This document shows, in pieces, positions 55,152-64,000 of a stretch of DNA of 64,000 nt. The notes under the pieces were generated by a model. The model was given only the letters and a program-made list of their open reading frames with translations, was not told the origin of the DNA and searched no databases. The translations under genes were made by a program, and so were the position numbers. This stretch comes from Rhodococcus jostii RHA1 (GTDB lineage Bacteria; Actinomycetota; Actinomycetes; Mycobacteriales; Mycobacteriaceae), in NCBI RefSeq assembly GCF_000014565.1, contig NC_008268.1:2294001-2358000 (forward strand). The letters run 5' to 3'. Every line of letters starts with the position of its first letter. Position 1 is the first letter of the stretch.

Positions 55152-56062
55152 GAGGGCACCTTCTGGAGAGAGCGGGGATTGACAGCGCGATGGCTGCGCG
55201 GGGCACCGAGTCCGAGGTGCTGCCGCAGCGAGGCGGTGGTGTATTCGGTGCGCAGGACGCCGCGGTCCTGCAGCAACGACACGACCGTGTCGACGAACAG
55301 GGCGAGTTCGTCCGGGGTGAGAGAGGAGGGCAGGACGAACCCGTCCGCTGCGTCCTCACGGACCCACCGGACGATCCGGTCCGCGACGGACGTGGCGGTA
55401 CCCGCGAACGGCGTGGCGGACAGAACCTTCACCGCACCGGCGGTCCTGCCTGCCTCGACCGTGCGGCGTGCGAGGTCGTCGTAGAACTCGCGACCGGCCT
55501 CGAACGTGCCGAGCGGCGCGATGATCACGTCACCGTGCCGGGCGGCGAGATCCCGGGCCTGCGGGCCGTCACCCGACACGATCACCACCGGTTGCGCTTG
55601 CGGGCTCCGGGGGACGGTGAAGCGTCCACCGATGTCGAAGTGCCTGCCCCGGTGGTAGAACGCGCCTGCGGTGGGATCCGAGACGAATCGCCCCGCGCCG
55701 CGGTCGATGGTCACGACCCCCTCGGCCCAGGAATCCCACAGCGTGCGTGCGGTGTCGACGAACTCCGCGGCCCGCTCGTCGCCGAAGGCCCCGGTGTTCC
55801 ACGCCGCCCGCCCGCCGGACAGGTGATCGAGTGAGGCCAGCCGGCGGGCGACGTCGTACGGTTCGGCAGAGGTCGTGTCCAGCGTCGCCGCGAGCCCCAC
55901 CGTGTCGGTGAACCCGGCCAGCGCGTTCGCCGCGGTGACGCCGTCGGCGAGGAAGAAGTCGAATCTCCCCCGCTCCGCGGTGCGGGCGGCATCCGCGAGG
56001 ACGGCGAAGTCCGTCCGGCCGGCGGGTGCCGCCGCCCCGAGCACGACCTGCTTCTCGGCCAT
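55148..56062 (-). CDS. Short LLM-class flavin monooxygenase
   Basis: A 304-residue protein with the NtaA/SnaA/DszA-like signature segments RFDFFLADGVTAANALAGFT, DVARRLASLDHLSGGRAAWN and GRFTVPRSPQAQPVVIVSGD. It is about 130-140 residues shorter than the companion at 56859-58223, with most of the insertion region between the barrel halves missing. That may change substrate size or make it a partner subunit. The frame is open upstream, but ATG 56062 starts 2 nt after the DUF1684 stop and gives a sensible N-terminus. Confidence 0.82.
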   Translation of the reverse strand: MAEKQVVLGAAAPAGRTDFAVLADAARTAERGRFDFFLADGVTAANALAGFTDTVGLAATLDTTSAEPYDVARRLASLDHLSGGRAAWNTGAFGDERAAEFVDTARTLWDSWAEGVVTIDRGAGRFVSDPTAGAFYHRGRHFDIGGRFTVPRSPQAQPVVIVSGDGPQARDLAARHGDVIIAPLGTFEAGREFYDDLARRTVEAGRTAGAVKVLSATPFAGTATSVADRIVRWVREDAADGFVLPSSLTPDELALFVDTVVSLLQDRGVLRTEYTTASLRQHLGLGAPRSHRAVNPRSLQKVPS

Positions 56063-56064
56063 GC

Positions 56065-56862
56065 CTACCGCGGGTTCTTCTCGCCGGCCTCGACCGCGAG
56101 CGTCAGCCGGTTCTCGGCGGGCGCGACCGGGCAGGTGGCGTAGTCGGTGAACGCGCACGGCAGGTTGGCCGCCCGGTTGAAATCGAGGATCACCCGGCCG
56201 TCGGAGGCGGGAGCGTCCACGGCCAGTGACCGCGCCGCAGGGTACGTGCTGACCCCGCTGGTGGCGTCGGTGAACAGAATGTGCAGCCCACCGTTCTTGC
56301 CTGCGAACGCGACGAGTTCGTGTGCGGCGCCGTCGTACTCGAATTCCAGCGTCCCCAGCGCCGTGTGGTGGTGCTCGAGCCCCTCGACGACCGCACCCGT
56401 CGTGACGACGCGCGATTGCGGGAACGGGCTGAACGTCGCCGGCACGGCCCACTGCCGCGCGGGCAGGAACGTCGGGATGCCGGTGAACGCGGCGAGGGTG
56501 CCTGCCTCGGGGTCGTGGATCCGGAGGGCGACGTCACCGGTTCTCCGGATCACCTCGATGTTGCGGCTCCCGTGCCGCACGAGCAGACCGGGTGCACCCT
56601 CCAGGGGTGCGAGGGTCGCCGTGCCGTCGACGGGTTCGCCGTCGACCTCGAGCCCGGCGTCGGCGGTCGCCGTGATCACCACACCGTCCGCGTCGGCCCG
56701 CCACTTCCCGGGCAGGTCGGGGAACGTGGTGTCGGTCTCGACGAGCCAGTGCAGGGCGGTGAGACTCAGCCATCCCAGCGGATCGCGGAAAGACTCCTCC
56801 CGCCCCGAATGCCAATCCTGCCAGTCCTGCTCGAATGTCGCGCCTGCCGTGACTGCGGTCAT
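56065..56862 (-). CDS. DUF1684 protein
   Basis: A 265-residue cytosolic protein of the DUF1684 family, function unknown. Recognisable segments are FRDPLGWLSLTALHWLVE at the start, YPAARSLAVDAP and the C-terminal ILDFNRAANLPCAFTDYATC followed by PVAPAENRLTLAVEAGE. DUF1684 genes are often found in catabolic and LLM monooxygenase operons. The ATG overlaps the stop of the upstream monooxygenase gene as ATGA. No catalytic site can be named with confidence; the conserved Cys and Asn near the C-terminus would be candidates. Confidence 0.85.
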   Translation of the reverse strand: MTAVTAGATFEQDWQDWHSGREESFRDPLGWLSLTALHWLVETDTTFPDLPGKWRADADGVVITATADAGLEVDGEPVDGTATLAPLEGAPGLLVRHGSRNIEVIRRTGDVALRIHDPEAGTLAAFTGIPTFLPARQWAVPATFSPFPQSRVVTTGAVVEGLEHHHTALGTLEFEYDGAAHELVAFAGKNGGLHILFTDATSGVSTYPAARSLAVDAPASDGRVILDFNRAANLPCAFTDYATCPVAPAENRLTLAVEAGEKNPR

Positions 56863-58223
56863 GATGCCCGAACTCCTTCTGTCTGGTGATGCGGATGGCG
56901 CAGTCCGAGATGACTGCGCAGGGTCGTCCCCGAGTACTCGGAGCGGAAACTGCCGCGGTTCTGCAACTCCGGGACCACCTTCTCGACGAACTCGTCGAGC
57001 CCGGCCGGAGTGAGGTGCGGTACCAGGATGAAGCCGTCGCACGCGTCCGCCTGCACGTAGCGGTCGATCTCCTCGGCCACCTGGGCGGCGGTGCCGACGA
57101 ACTGCTGGCGGGTGGTGACCGCGATGATCAGTTCCCGGATGCTGAGCTTCTCGGCTTCCGCTTTCGCCCGCCACGCGGCAGCGATCTCGCGTGGGTCCTT
57201 CGCGTGCCGCACCCGGCCGCGGGTGATGTTCGTGTCGTCGGCCGGTTCGACGTCCGGCAGCGGACCGTCCGGGTCGTACGCGGAAAGGTCTCGGCCCCAG
57301 ACCTGTTCGAGAAACGCGATCGCCGTCTGTGGGCCCACCTGCTGGTGCCGGATGTGAACGGCGCGCTCGGCCGCGTCCGCCGCGGAGTCGCCCAGCACGA
57401 ACGTCGCCGCCGGCAGCACCTTGAGATCGCCGTGGCTGCGCCCGTACTTCGCCAGCCTGCTCTTGACGTCCGTGTAGAACTTCTGGCCGTCCTCGAGCGA
57501 CCCGTGGATCGTGAAGATCGCGTCCGCCTGCGCGGCGCCGAATTCGCGGCCCTGATCGGAGTCGCCCGCCTGCAGCAGCACCGGGTGCCCCTGCGGGCTC
57601 CGGGGAATCGTGAACCGTCCCCGGATGTCGAACTGGGAGCCGGAGTGCGTGACGTCGCGGATCGAGTTGTCCGCGGCGAACACTCCCCGGGCGCGGTCGA
57701 TCTGCAGCGCATCCTGATCCCAGCTGTCCCAGAACTTGCGGGCGCCCTCGATCAGTTCGCCTGCGCGGACGTACCGGTCGGCCGTGTCGAGGTATCCCCC
57801 GCGCCGGAAGTTCTCCCCCGTGAACGCGTCCGAGGACGTCACCATGTTCCACGCGGCCCGGCCGTCGGACAGATGGTCGAGCGAGGCGAATTGCCGTGCC
57901 AGCTCGTACGGTTCGTTGAATGTGGTGTTGATCGTCCCCGCCAGGCCCAGATGCGTGGTGACTCCGGCGAGTGCGCCGAGCACCGTCAACGTGTCGGGGC
58001 GGCCCACCACGTCGAGGTCGTGGATCTGTCCTCGGTGCTCACGCAGGCGCAGGCCCTCGGCAAGGAAGAAGAAGTCGAACAATCCGCGTTCGGCGGTCTC
58101 CGCGAGGTGCACGAACGAGTCGAAGTCGATCTGGCTCTTCGATTCGGGGTCGCTCCACACGGTGGTGTTGTTGACGCCGGGAAAGTGCGCGGCGAGATGA
58201 ATCTGCTTGCGCTGGTTGCTCAT
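56859..58223 (-). CDS. NtaA/SnaA/DszA family flavin monooxygenase
   Basis: A 454-residue FMNH2-dependent monooxygenase. The full family pattern is present: IHLAAHFPGVNNTTVW, ERGLFDFFFLAEG, EPYELARQFASLDHLSDGRA followed by AWNMVTS, HSGSQFDIRGRFTIPRSPQG, LLQAGDSDQGREFGA and GFILVPHLTPAGLDEFVEKV. Members oxidise chelators, polyketides or organosulfur compounds such as dibenzothiophene sulfone; the substrate here is unknown. It sits between another LLM gene (4-nt gap) and DUF1684, downstream of a peptide-type importer, which suggests oxidation of an imported small molecule. Confidence 0.9.
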   Translation of the reverse strand: MSNQRKQIHLAAHFPGVNNTTVWSDPESKSQIDFDSFVHLAETAERGLFDFFFLAEGLRLREHRGQIHDLDVVGRPDTLTVLGALAGVTTHLGLAGTINTTFNEPYELARQFASLDHLSDGRAAWNMVTSSDAFTGENFRRGGYLDTADRYVRAGELIEGARKFWDSWDQDALQIDRARGVFAADNSIRDVTHSGSQFDIRGRFTIPRSPQGHPVLLQAGDSDQGREFGAAQADAIFTIHGSLEDGQKFYTDVKSRLAKYGRSHGDLKVLPAATFVLGDSAADAAERAVHIRHQQVGPQTAIAFLEQVWGRDLSAYDPDGPLPDVEPADDTNITRGRVRHAKDPREIAAAWRAKAEAEKLSIRELIIAVTTRQQFVGTAAQVAEEIDRYVQADACDGFILVPHLTPAGLDEFVEKVVPELQNRGSFRSEYSGTTLRSHLGLRHPHHQTEGVRAS

Positions 58224-58227
58224 GATG

Positions 58228-59364
58228 TCAGTCCTGTCCGGCGAAGTGATTGACGGGACGGGCGAAGCCGAGCCGCTCCCGGAGCACTCCGCTGTCGGGC
58301 GCTCGGTCGCCCGGCCGCAGCAGCGGCAGGACGCGCTCGGTGATCTCGTTCAGGCCGGACGCCAGCGCCAGCGGCCGGAGGGTCACGCCGTCGACGCCCC
58401 CGGCGCCCACCACGTCGGTGATCAGGCGGGAGAGGCCCGGCGCGTCGCCGCGGTGGAGAATCGACGCCGGCTCGTACCGGCTGCCGGACCAGTTCTCGAG
58501 CTGGGCGAGGTCGCGTTCCGCGGCGTCGGCGGTGTCGGCGATCACCACCTCGACGTCGAGCAGGATCCGCAGCGAAGCGGGGTCCCGGCCGGCCTCGGCG
58601 GCGGCACGTCGCACGCGGTCCGCGACGTCACGGGCTGCGTCCACGGTGGGTGCGCCGATGCGGATCACGTCGGCGCGCGCCGCGGCGACCCGGGTGGAGT
58701 GCTCGTCCCGCGCGCCGATCACGATCAGCGACTGCCCCTGCGGCGACCGCGGCGTGATCGAGGGACCCTTCACGGAGAAGTGCGTGCCCTCGAAGTCGAT
58801 GTAGTGCAGCTTGTCCCGGTCGATGAAGCGGCCGGTGGCGACGTCGCGGATCTCGGCGTCGTCCTCCCAGCTGTCCCACAGCAGGCTCACGACCTCGATC
58901 GCGTCGGCCGCCTCCGCCCACAGACTCTCGGCATCCTGTGCCTCCTTGCGTCCGAACAGATTCGCCTGCGCCTGACCGGCCGACACGTCCACCTGCCATC
59001 CGGCGCGGCCGAGCGACGCGTGGTCGAGGCTCGCGATGGCCTTGGACACGTGGAACGGTTCGGTGTGGGTGACGGTCACCGTGGGAACCAGCCCGATCCG
59101 CTCGGTGGACGCGACGGCCCGTGCCGCGATCGCCACGGCGTCCAGTTGCCCACGCTGCTCGGCATGTCCCGTCGTGGCGATCGCGAAGGTATCGCCGACG
59201 AACGCGAGGTCCACTCCGGCCGAGTCGGCCAGCCCGAGCAGGCCGGTCCAGTAGCCGGCGGTGAAGAGGTCCTCGGCGCGCGAGTCCGGACGACGCCAGG
59301 ACTGTGGGTGAATCCCCGTGCCGTACAGATCGACGGCGACGAGCGGGTCGTGTGGCTCAGGCAT
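58228..59364 (-). CDS. LLM-class flavin-dependent oxidoreductase
   Basis: A 378-residue TIM-barrel flavoenzyme of the same broad family as its neighbours but a distinct branch. Visible segments are [40 protein letters not shown] followed by [31 protein letters not shown] and [16 protein letters not shown]. Its start overlaps the ATPase stop by 8 nt, tying it to the transporter operon. The substrate is unknown; it could act in sequence with the other three monooxygenases. Confidence 0.87.
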   Translation of the reverse strand: MPEPHDPLVAVDLYGTGIHPQSWRRPDSRAEDLFTAGYWTGLLGLADSAGVDLAFVGDTFAIATTGHAEQRGQLDAVAIAARAVASTERIGLVPTVTVTHTEPFHVSKAIASLDHASLGRAGWQVDVSAGQAQANLFGRKEAQDAESLWAEAADAIEVVSLLWDSWEDDAEIRDVATGRFIDRDKLHYIDFEGTHFSVKGPSITPRSPQGQSLIVIGARDEHSTRVAAARADVIRIGAPTVDAARDVADRVRRAAAEAGRDPASLRILLDVEVVIADTADAAERDLAQLENWSGSRYEPASILHRGDAPGLSRLITDVVGAGGVDGVTLRPLALASGLNEITERVLPLLRPGDRAPDSGVLRERLGFARPVNHFAGQD

Positions 59365-61033
59365 GAATCGATTCCTCCAGCTGTGCGGAACGTGGACGCA
59401 CGACGGATCGTCCCGGGATGGCGTCGAGCAACTGCCGGGTGTAGTCGTGGCGGGGATTGTCGAATATTTCTGCCGCGGTGCCCGATTCGACGATGCGACC
59501 GGACCGCATCACCGCGACCGTGTCGCTGATCTGCCGGACCACGGCGAGGTCGTGCGAGATGAATAGGTAGCTGAGCCCGAGTTCCCGCTGCAGGCCCTCG
59601 AGCAGCCCGAGGATCTGCGACTGCACCGAGACATCCAGTGCGGACACCGGTTCGTCGAGCACGACGAGTTCCGGGTGCAGCGCGAGCGCGCGGGCGATGG
59701 CGACCCGCTGCCGTTGCCCACCGGACAGCTCCGCCGGTCTGCGTTCGAGGTAGATCCGCGGCAACGCGACCTGTTCGAGCAGTTCGGTGACTCGTGCCGC
59801 CCGTTCCGCCCGGGTGCCGACACCGAACGCGCCGAGCGGTTCCGCCACGATGTCCGCGATCGCCAGTTTCGGATCGAGGGACGCGTAGGGGTTCTGGTAC
59901 ACGATCTGCACTCGGCGGCGCAGGGCTCGCAGCGCGCCGCCGCGCAGGGTGGTGATGTCCCGGCCGTCGAACTCGACGCGGCCTGCGGTGGGAGATTCCA
60001 ACCGGATCGCAATCCGCGCCACCGTGGACTTGCCGGACCCGGACTCCCCCACCAGCGACAGCGTGCGCCCGCGGGGAACCTCGAACGACACGTCCTGGAC
60101 GGCGTCGATGGCAGTGCGCCGGTCGATCCGGAATGTCTTGGACACCCCGGACACCCGCAGCAGGACAGCAGGGTCGGCTCCCGTCTCCGCGGCGCGGCTG
60201 GGCCCCCGTCCCACCGCGAGACTCGGCGCCGCGGCCAGCAGGGTGCGGGTGTACTCGTGCCGGGGGTTCTCGAGGACCTCGCGGGTGGGGCCCGCTTCCA
60301 CCACCTCGCCCTCGCTCATCACCACGATCCGGTCGGCACGGTCGGCGGCGACACCCAGATCGTGCGTGATCAGCAGGACCGCGGTGCCGGCCTCGGCGAT
60401 CCGCGCGTCGAGGTGATCGAGAATCCGGCGCTGCACGGTGACATCGAGTGCGCTGGTCGGCTCGTCCGCGATCACGAGTTCGGGGCTGCACGCCAGCGCG
60501 ATCCCGATCAGTACGCGCTGCCGTTGCCCGCCCGACAGGTCCTGCGGGTACTGCCTCGCCCGCACCTCGGGCTTGTCGATCCCGGCCTCGGCGAGAATGC
60601 GCACCGCCTCGATGCCTGCCGTCCGGCGGTCGGCGAGACCGTGGATCCGGAGCACCTCCGCCACCTGGGTGCCGACCCGCAGGACGGGGTTGAGCGACGT
60701 CGTCGGGTCCTGGGGAACCAGGCCGATCCGGGCGCCGCGGACCCGCTCGAGTGCGCGCTCCGACTTGGTGTCGAGACGCTCACCGTCGAACGTCACGGTG
60801 CCGGCCACGGCCCGCCCGGATCCGCTGAGCAGTCCGAGGATGGCGTGCGCCGTGGTGGACTTTCCGGAGCCGGACTCGCCGACCACGGCCACCACTTCTC
60901 CGCGCGAGACCGTGAGGTCGACGCCCTTCACGGCCACGACGGGATCGCTCACGCTCCCGTACGCCACCCGCAGTCCGGAGACCTGGAGGAGCGGCGCCGT
61001 GGCACCTGCCTCAGCACTAGTAGTCGAACTCAT
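59357..61033 (-). CDS. Double ATP-binding protein of a peptide-type ABC importer
   Basis: A 558-residue fusion of two OppD/OppF-type ATPase domains. Each half has Walker [10 protein letters not shown] (first at 52-60, second near 340), an LSGGQRQRV signature, and a Walker B ([22 protein letters not shown]). The C-terminal oligopeptide-transporter motif [11 protein letters not shown] and [11 protein letters not shown] follows each half. It energises the two permeases encoded just upstream. ATG 61033 overlaps the permease stop as ATGA. A single polypeptide with both ATPases is common in actinobacterial dipeptide/nickel-type systems. Confidence 0.93.
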   Translation of the reverse strand: MSSTTSAEAGATAPLLQVSGLRVAYGSVSDPVVAVKGVDLTVSRGEVVAVVGESGSGKSTTAHAILGLLSGSGRAVAGTVTFDGERLDTKSERALERVRGARIGLVPQDPTTSLNPVLRVGTQVAEVLRIHGLADRRTAGIEAVRILAEAGIDKPEVRARQYPQDLSGGQRQRVLIGIALACSPELVIADEPTSALDVTVQRRILDHLDARIAEAGTAVLLITHDLGVAADRADRIVVMSEGEVVEAGPTREVLENPRHEYTRTLLAAAPSLAVGRGPSRAAETGADPAVLLRVSGVSKTFRIDRRTAIDAVQDVSFEVPRGRTLSLVGESGSGKSTVARIAIRLESPTAGRVEFDGRDITTLRGGALRALRRRVQIVYQNPYASLDPKLAIADIVAEPLGAFGVGTRAERAARVTELLEQVALPRIYLERRPAELSGGQRQRVAIARALALHPELVVLDEPVSALDVSVQSQILGLLEGLQRELGLSYLFISHDLAVVRQISDTVAVMRSGRIVESGTAAEIFDNPRHDYTRQLLDAIPGRSVVRPRSAQLEESIHA

Positions 61034-61950
61034 CGCACTTCCCTCTGTTCGAGTGCATGTCCGAGTCGGTGCGCCGACAGCACGACGGCCACGATCACCA
61101 GTCCGGGCAGGGTGGTCATCCACCACGCGGTGGCGAGGTAGTTCCGGCCCTCGGAGATCAGCGAGCCCCATTCCGGGGTGGGCGGCACCGCGCCGAACCC
61201 GAGGAAGCTCAGCGACGACACCGCGAGGACCGCCATCCCGAACTCGACGGCGGCAAGTGCCACGACGGGCGCGTACGAGTTCCGCAGAACGTGGCGGCGC
61301 AGCACCGTGTGCCAGCGGACACCCGACGCGAACGCCGCCTCGACGTACAGCGACCGGCGCACTCGCAGCACCTCCGAACGCATCACGCGGGCGAAGTTCG
61401 CGATCAGCGACACGCCCACCGCGATGGCCACGTTGACCGTGCCGAACCCCAGCGCGGTCACCAGAGCGAGCGAGAGCAGCAGGGCAGGGATCGACAGGAG
61501 GACGTCGACGACGCGCATCAGGGCGGCGTCCAGCGCACCGCCGACGGCACCGGACAGCAGGCCGATCAGCGAACCGACGACCAGTGCGATACCCACGGCC
61601 AACAGCGTTGCGGTCAGCGACAATCCGGCGCCGTGGACCACGCGGGTATACACGTCACGGCCGATGTTGTCGGTGCCGAACCAGTGCGCGGCACTCGGCG
61701 CCTGCAGTTTCTGGGCGGGCACCCCGACCAGCGGGTCGCCGCTCGCGAACACCGACGGCGCCACCGCGAATCCGACCGCGACGAGGAGCACGGCGGCCGA
61801 GGCCACCAGCACGAGATTGCGACGCAGCCACGTCACCACGCGGCGTCCGCGGCTGTCCGACTCGGACGCGATCACGGGAGGCGGTTCGACCGGCGGAGTG
61901 CCGAACCCCTCGGCCTCGTCGATCAGTTCCCTGGTGAGGATGTCAGACAT
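61030..61950 (-). CDS. Peptide-type ABC transporter permease (DppC/OppC type)
   Basis: A 306-residue MetI-fold permease with six hydrophobic segments; the first follows a 45-residue cytoplasmic N-terminus ([20 protein letters not shown]). [20 protein letters not shown] is the OppC-type signature and [20 protein letters not shown] is the EAA loop that contacts the ATPase. ATG 61950 is chosen because GGAGGAG lies just upstream; it overlaps the other permease gene by 8 nt. Confidence 0.93.
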   Translation of the reverse strand: MSDILTRELIDEAEGFGTPPVEPPPVIASESDSRGRRVVTWLRRNLVLVASAAVLLVAVGFAVAPSVFASGDPLVGVPAQKLQAPSAAHWFGTDNIGRDVYTRVVHGAGLSLTATLLAVGIALVVGSLIGLLSGAVGGALDAALMRVVDVLLSIPALLLSLALVTALGFGTVNVAIAVGVSLIANFARVMRSEVLRVRRSLYVEAAFASGVRWHTVLRRHVLRNSYAPVVALAAVEFGMAVLAVSSLSFLGFGAVPPTPEWGSLISEGRNYLATAWWMTTLPGLVIVAVVLSAHRLGHALEQREVR

Positions 61951-62935
61951 GAACCTTCTCCTCCACATCCGCGGAGTCGGTGCTCCAGCCGGAACTGCGT
62001 CTGCCCTCGACGATCCTGGGATCGATCAGCGGATAGAGCAGATCGACGGCGAGATTGACGAGTACGTAGACGACCGAGCTCAGCACCACGATTCCCTGGA
62101 CCACCGGAATGTCCTGCGCCATCACGGACGTCTGGGTGAGCCGCCCCACGCCGGCGCGCGAGAACACCGTCTCGACGACGACCGATCCGGCCAGCAGATT
62201 ACCCACGAGCACACCGGCGATGGTGAACGCCGGAATGCTCGACAGGCGCAGCGCGTGCCGGGTCTGAATCTGCCAGCGGGACGCACCCTTCGCCCGCGCG
62301 GCTTCGATGAACGGCTGTCGCCACGTGGTCTGCAGACTCGCCGCGAGCACCTGCGCGATCACGGCGCCGGTCGGCAGCGCGAGCGTCACCGCCGGGAGCA
62401 CCAGTGTCGCGATCCCCTGGTCACCGAACGCCGGGAACGCCTTCAGCCGGAACGAGAACAGCTGCAGCAGAATCAGTCCCACCCAGAACGTCGGCACCGC
62501 GACACCGAGCGGAGGCAGTGAGAACAGCAGATTCCGCACCCAGTGGACCCTGGTGTAGGTGGCGAGGAACGCGACCGCTGCCCCGACCACGACCGCGAGA
62601 ACCAGCGCCGCCGACGCCAGCGCGAGCGTGCTGGGGACCGCGTTCCCGATCGCCTCGGTCACCGATTGCCCGGTGGCGATCGAGTACCCGAAGTCACCGC
62701 GGACGGCGTGGCTCAGCGAGTTCCAGTACTGCACCCACACGGGCTGGTCGAGGCCGTACCGCGCCTGCAGCTCCGCGACGGCGGCCGCGTCGACCGTCGT
62801 TCCGGTGGACGCCGAGTCGACGGCGATACTCACCGGGTCGGACGGCAGCAGGAACAGCACGGCGAACGACACGGTGAACGTCGCCCACAGGACGGCGATC
62901 GCCTGCAGCACGCGGAGTCCGAGGTAGCGAATCAT
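61943..62935 (-). CDS. Peptide-type ABC transporter permease (DppB/OppB type)
   Basis: A 330-residue MetI-fold permease. The N-terminal MIRYLGLRVLQAIAVLWATF and the extracytoplasmic YGLDQPVWVQYWNSLSHAVR with GDFGYSIATGQSV are DppB hallmarks, and EAARAKGASRWQIQTRHALR is the EAA loop. It pairs with the adjoining OppC-type permease to form the channel. It starts 3 nt after the solute-binding-protein stop. Confidence 0.93.
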   Translation of the reverse strand: MIRYLGLRVLQAIAVLWATFTVSFAVLFLLPSDPVSIAVDSASTGTTVDAAAVAELQARYGLDQPVWVQYWNSLSHAVRGDFGYSIATGQSVTEAIGNAVPSTLALASAALVLAVVVGAAVAFLATYTRVHWVRNLLFSLPPLGVAVPTFWVGLILLQLFSFRLKAFPAFGDQGIATLVLPAVTLALPTGAVIAQVLAASLQTTWRQPFIEAARAKGASRWQIQTRHALRLSSIPAFTIAGVLVGNLLAGSVVVETVFSRAGVGRLTQTSVMAQDIPVVQGIVVLSSVVYVLVNLAVDLLYPLIDPRIVEGRRSSGWSTDSADVEEKVHV

Positions 62936-62938
62936 GGC

Positions 62939-64000
62939 TCAGCGTCCGCTGATCCAGGTGTCGAAGAACTGGAGCCGGGCCGAGGCCTCGAACTTCAGGT
63001 CCTGCACGTTGGGGCCGGCGCCGATCGCCTGCGACAACTCCACCGTGGGGATCCACAGGCCGTTGTCGAGCACCTGCTGCTGGGCGTCGGCGACGAGCGC
63101 GCTCCGCTCGGTGGTGTCGGTGGCGGCGAGTTGCTTCGCGAGCACGTCGTCGAGCGCGGGAATGGGTCCGCGGTTGTTCAGGTTGCGGCCGTCGAGGCCG
63201 AACTGGGTGCGGAGGATGTCACCGTCGGCGCGGGTGCTGTTGTAGTAGGTGGCGTCGAAGTCCTTGGAATTCTGGCGGGCGGTGGCCTCCGGAGTGGACA
63301 CGAGATTCAGCTGCAGATCCACTCCCACCTCTTTGAGCTGCTGCTGCACCAGTTCGAGGATGGCCTGGTTGCCGGCGAACACGGAGCTGAACAGAACGGG
63401 GAAGCTCAGCTTCTGACCGCCCTTCTCGCGGATGCCGTCGGCACCGGGAACCCAGCCCGCCTGATCCAGGATCGACTTCGCCTTCTCCGGGTCGTACGTC
63501 ACGTCCGGCAGCGCCACGTAGCCCGGGGTGCGGCTGGCCAGCGTGCTGGTGGCGGGTTTGAAGTTGGGCCCGAGTACGGTGTCGACCAGTTCCTGCCGGT
63601 TGATCGCCGGGACCAGCGCGCTGCGCACGACGGGGTCGACGAGCGGTCCGCGAGTCACGTTGGGCTGGAAGCCGAACGGGGTCCCGGGGTTCGACGTGGT
63701 GAGCACCTGCCCGCCCGCGCCTTCGATCTGCGGGGCGTCCTGCGGCAACGCGTCACTGATCGCGTCCAGCTGTCCCGAGGACAGGCTGCCCGTGCGGACA
63801 CCGGATTCGGGCACGACACTGAACTCGATGGTGTCGAGGTACGCCTCGCCGTCGTGGCCGAACACGTCCGAACCCCAGTTGTATCCGGCGCGCTTGGCGA
63901 GGGTCACCGACTTGTCCTGCTGGTAGTCGGCGTACGTGAACGGCCCGGTGCCCGAGATGTTGCCGGTGCACCGCTCTTCGGCGGACTTCGCGACGGACGC
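62939..64000 (-). CDS. Extracellular solute-binding protein family 5 (5' end outside window)
   Basis: The C-terminal 353 residues of an SBP_bac_5 (oligopeptide/dipeptide/nickel-type) binding protein; the frame is open to the window edge. SGTGPFTYADYQQ and VTLAKRAGYNWGSDVFG are the family signature near the hinge. PLVDPVVRSALVPAINRQELVDTV and DATYYNSTRADGDILRTQFG follow. It would deliver a solute to the permeases downstream; the ligand is unknown. The signal peptide and lipobox must lie beyond position 64000. It is the most upstream gene of the long minus-strand run seen here. Confidence 0.92.
   Translation of the reverse strand, partial: ASVAKSAEERCTGNISGTGPFTYADYQQDKSVTLAKRAGYNWGSDVFGHDGEAYLDTIEFSVVPESGVRTGSLSSGQLDAISDALPQDAPQIEGAGGQVLTTSNPGTPFGFQPNVTRGPLVDPVVRSALVPAINRQELVDTVLGPNFKPATSTLASRTPGYVALPDVTYDPEKAKSILDQAGWVPGADGIREKGGQKLSFPVLFSSVFAGNQAILELVQQQLKEVGVDLQLNLVSTPEATARQNSKDFDATYYNSTRADGDILRTQFGLDGRNLNNRGPIPALDDVLAKQLAATDTTERSALVADAQQQVLDNGLWIPTVELSQAIGAGPNVQDLKFEASARLQFFDTWISGR

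Noticed and set aside
22979..64000. MbtH-like protein or phosphopantetheinyl transferase gene inside the cluster
   Set aside because: I looked for the short MbtH pattern and for Sfp-type motifs in all frames and saw neither; they must be supplied from elsewhere.

Overview
The window is high-GC actinobacterial DNA from a mycolic-acid-forming genus, most likely Rhodococcus. The evidence is an antigen-85-type mycolyltransferase, F420-dependent glucose-6-phosphate dehydrogenase, PknG with its GlnX/GlnH partners, and many apparently leaderless genes. The left third (1-21.6 kb) keeps, in mirror image, the gene order known from Mycobacterium tuberculosis Rv0407-Rv0422c: thiD, lpqL, thiG-thiS-thiO, thiE, mutT3, glnX-glnH-pknG, ackA-pta, fgd.

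1-8.9 kb: thiamine genes (thiD; thiO-thiS-thiG behind a TPP riboswitch; divergent thiE), a class III nucleotide cyclase, a secreted lipoprotein peptidase (lpqL), a two-gene ABC-2 exporter and a Nudix hydrolase. 9-17 kb: the glnX-glnH-pknG amino-acid-sensing and kinase operon, meeting the acetate genes ackA-pta head-on. 17.1-20.5 kb: an insertion relative to the mycobacterial order, holding a decayed DUF222/HNH gene, a hexapeptide acetyltransferase, a small unknown gene and an AurF-like di-iron oxygenase. 20.6-23 kb: fgd, a DUF202 membrane protein and an antigen-85-type enzyme whose 3' end overlaps the NRPS gene on the other strand.

22.98-54 kb: one long minus-strand biosynthetic operon for a hybrid peptide-polyketide. 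Transcription order is acyl carrier protein, acyl-CoA dehydrogenase, KASIII-like protein, FkbH-like protein, free-standing adenylation protein, NRPS (3046 aa), PKS-NRPS (1476 aa), 3-hydroxyacyl-CoA dehydrogenase, NRPS with thioesterase (3846 aa). The FkbH/I/J/K-like set without an O-methyltransferase points to a hydroxymalonyl-ACP extender unit. The assembly line carries several dead or partial domains: an adenylation remnant, an acyltransferase without its catalytic serine, a half condensation domain, and a condensation domain with HR instead of HH. The last NRPS also contains two near-identical copies of one adenylation domain (about 1.52 kb each) whose codon use is strikingly unlike the rest of the gene. 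This is the most unusual part of the window.

54-64 kb: upstream on the same strand, with no gap above about 44 nt, lie a peptide-type ABC importer (solute-binding protein cut by the window edge, two permeases, a double ATPase), four luciferase-like flavin monooxygenases and a DUF1684 protein. This looks like an uptake-and-oxidation cassette. Whether it belongs to the natural-product operon is open. No tRNA, rRNA, CRISPR array or intact insertion sequence was seen.
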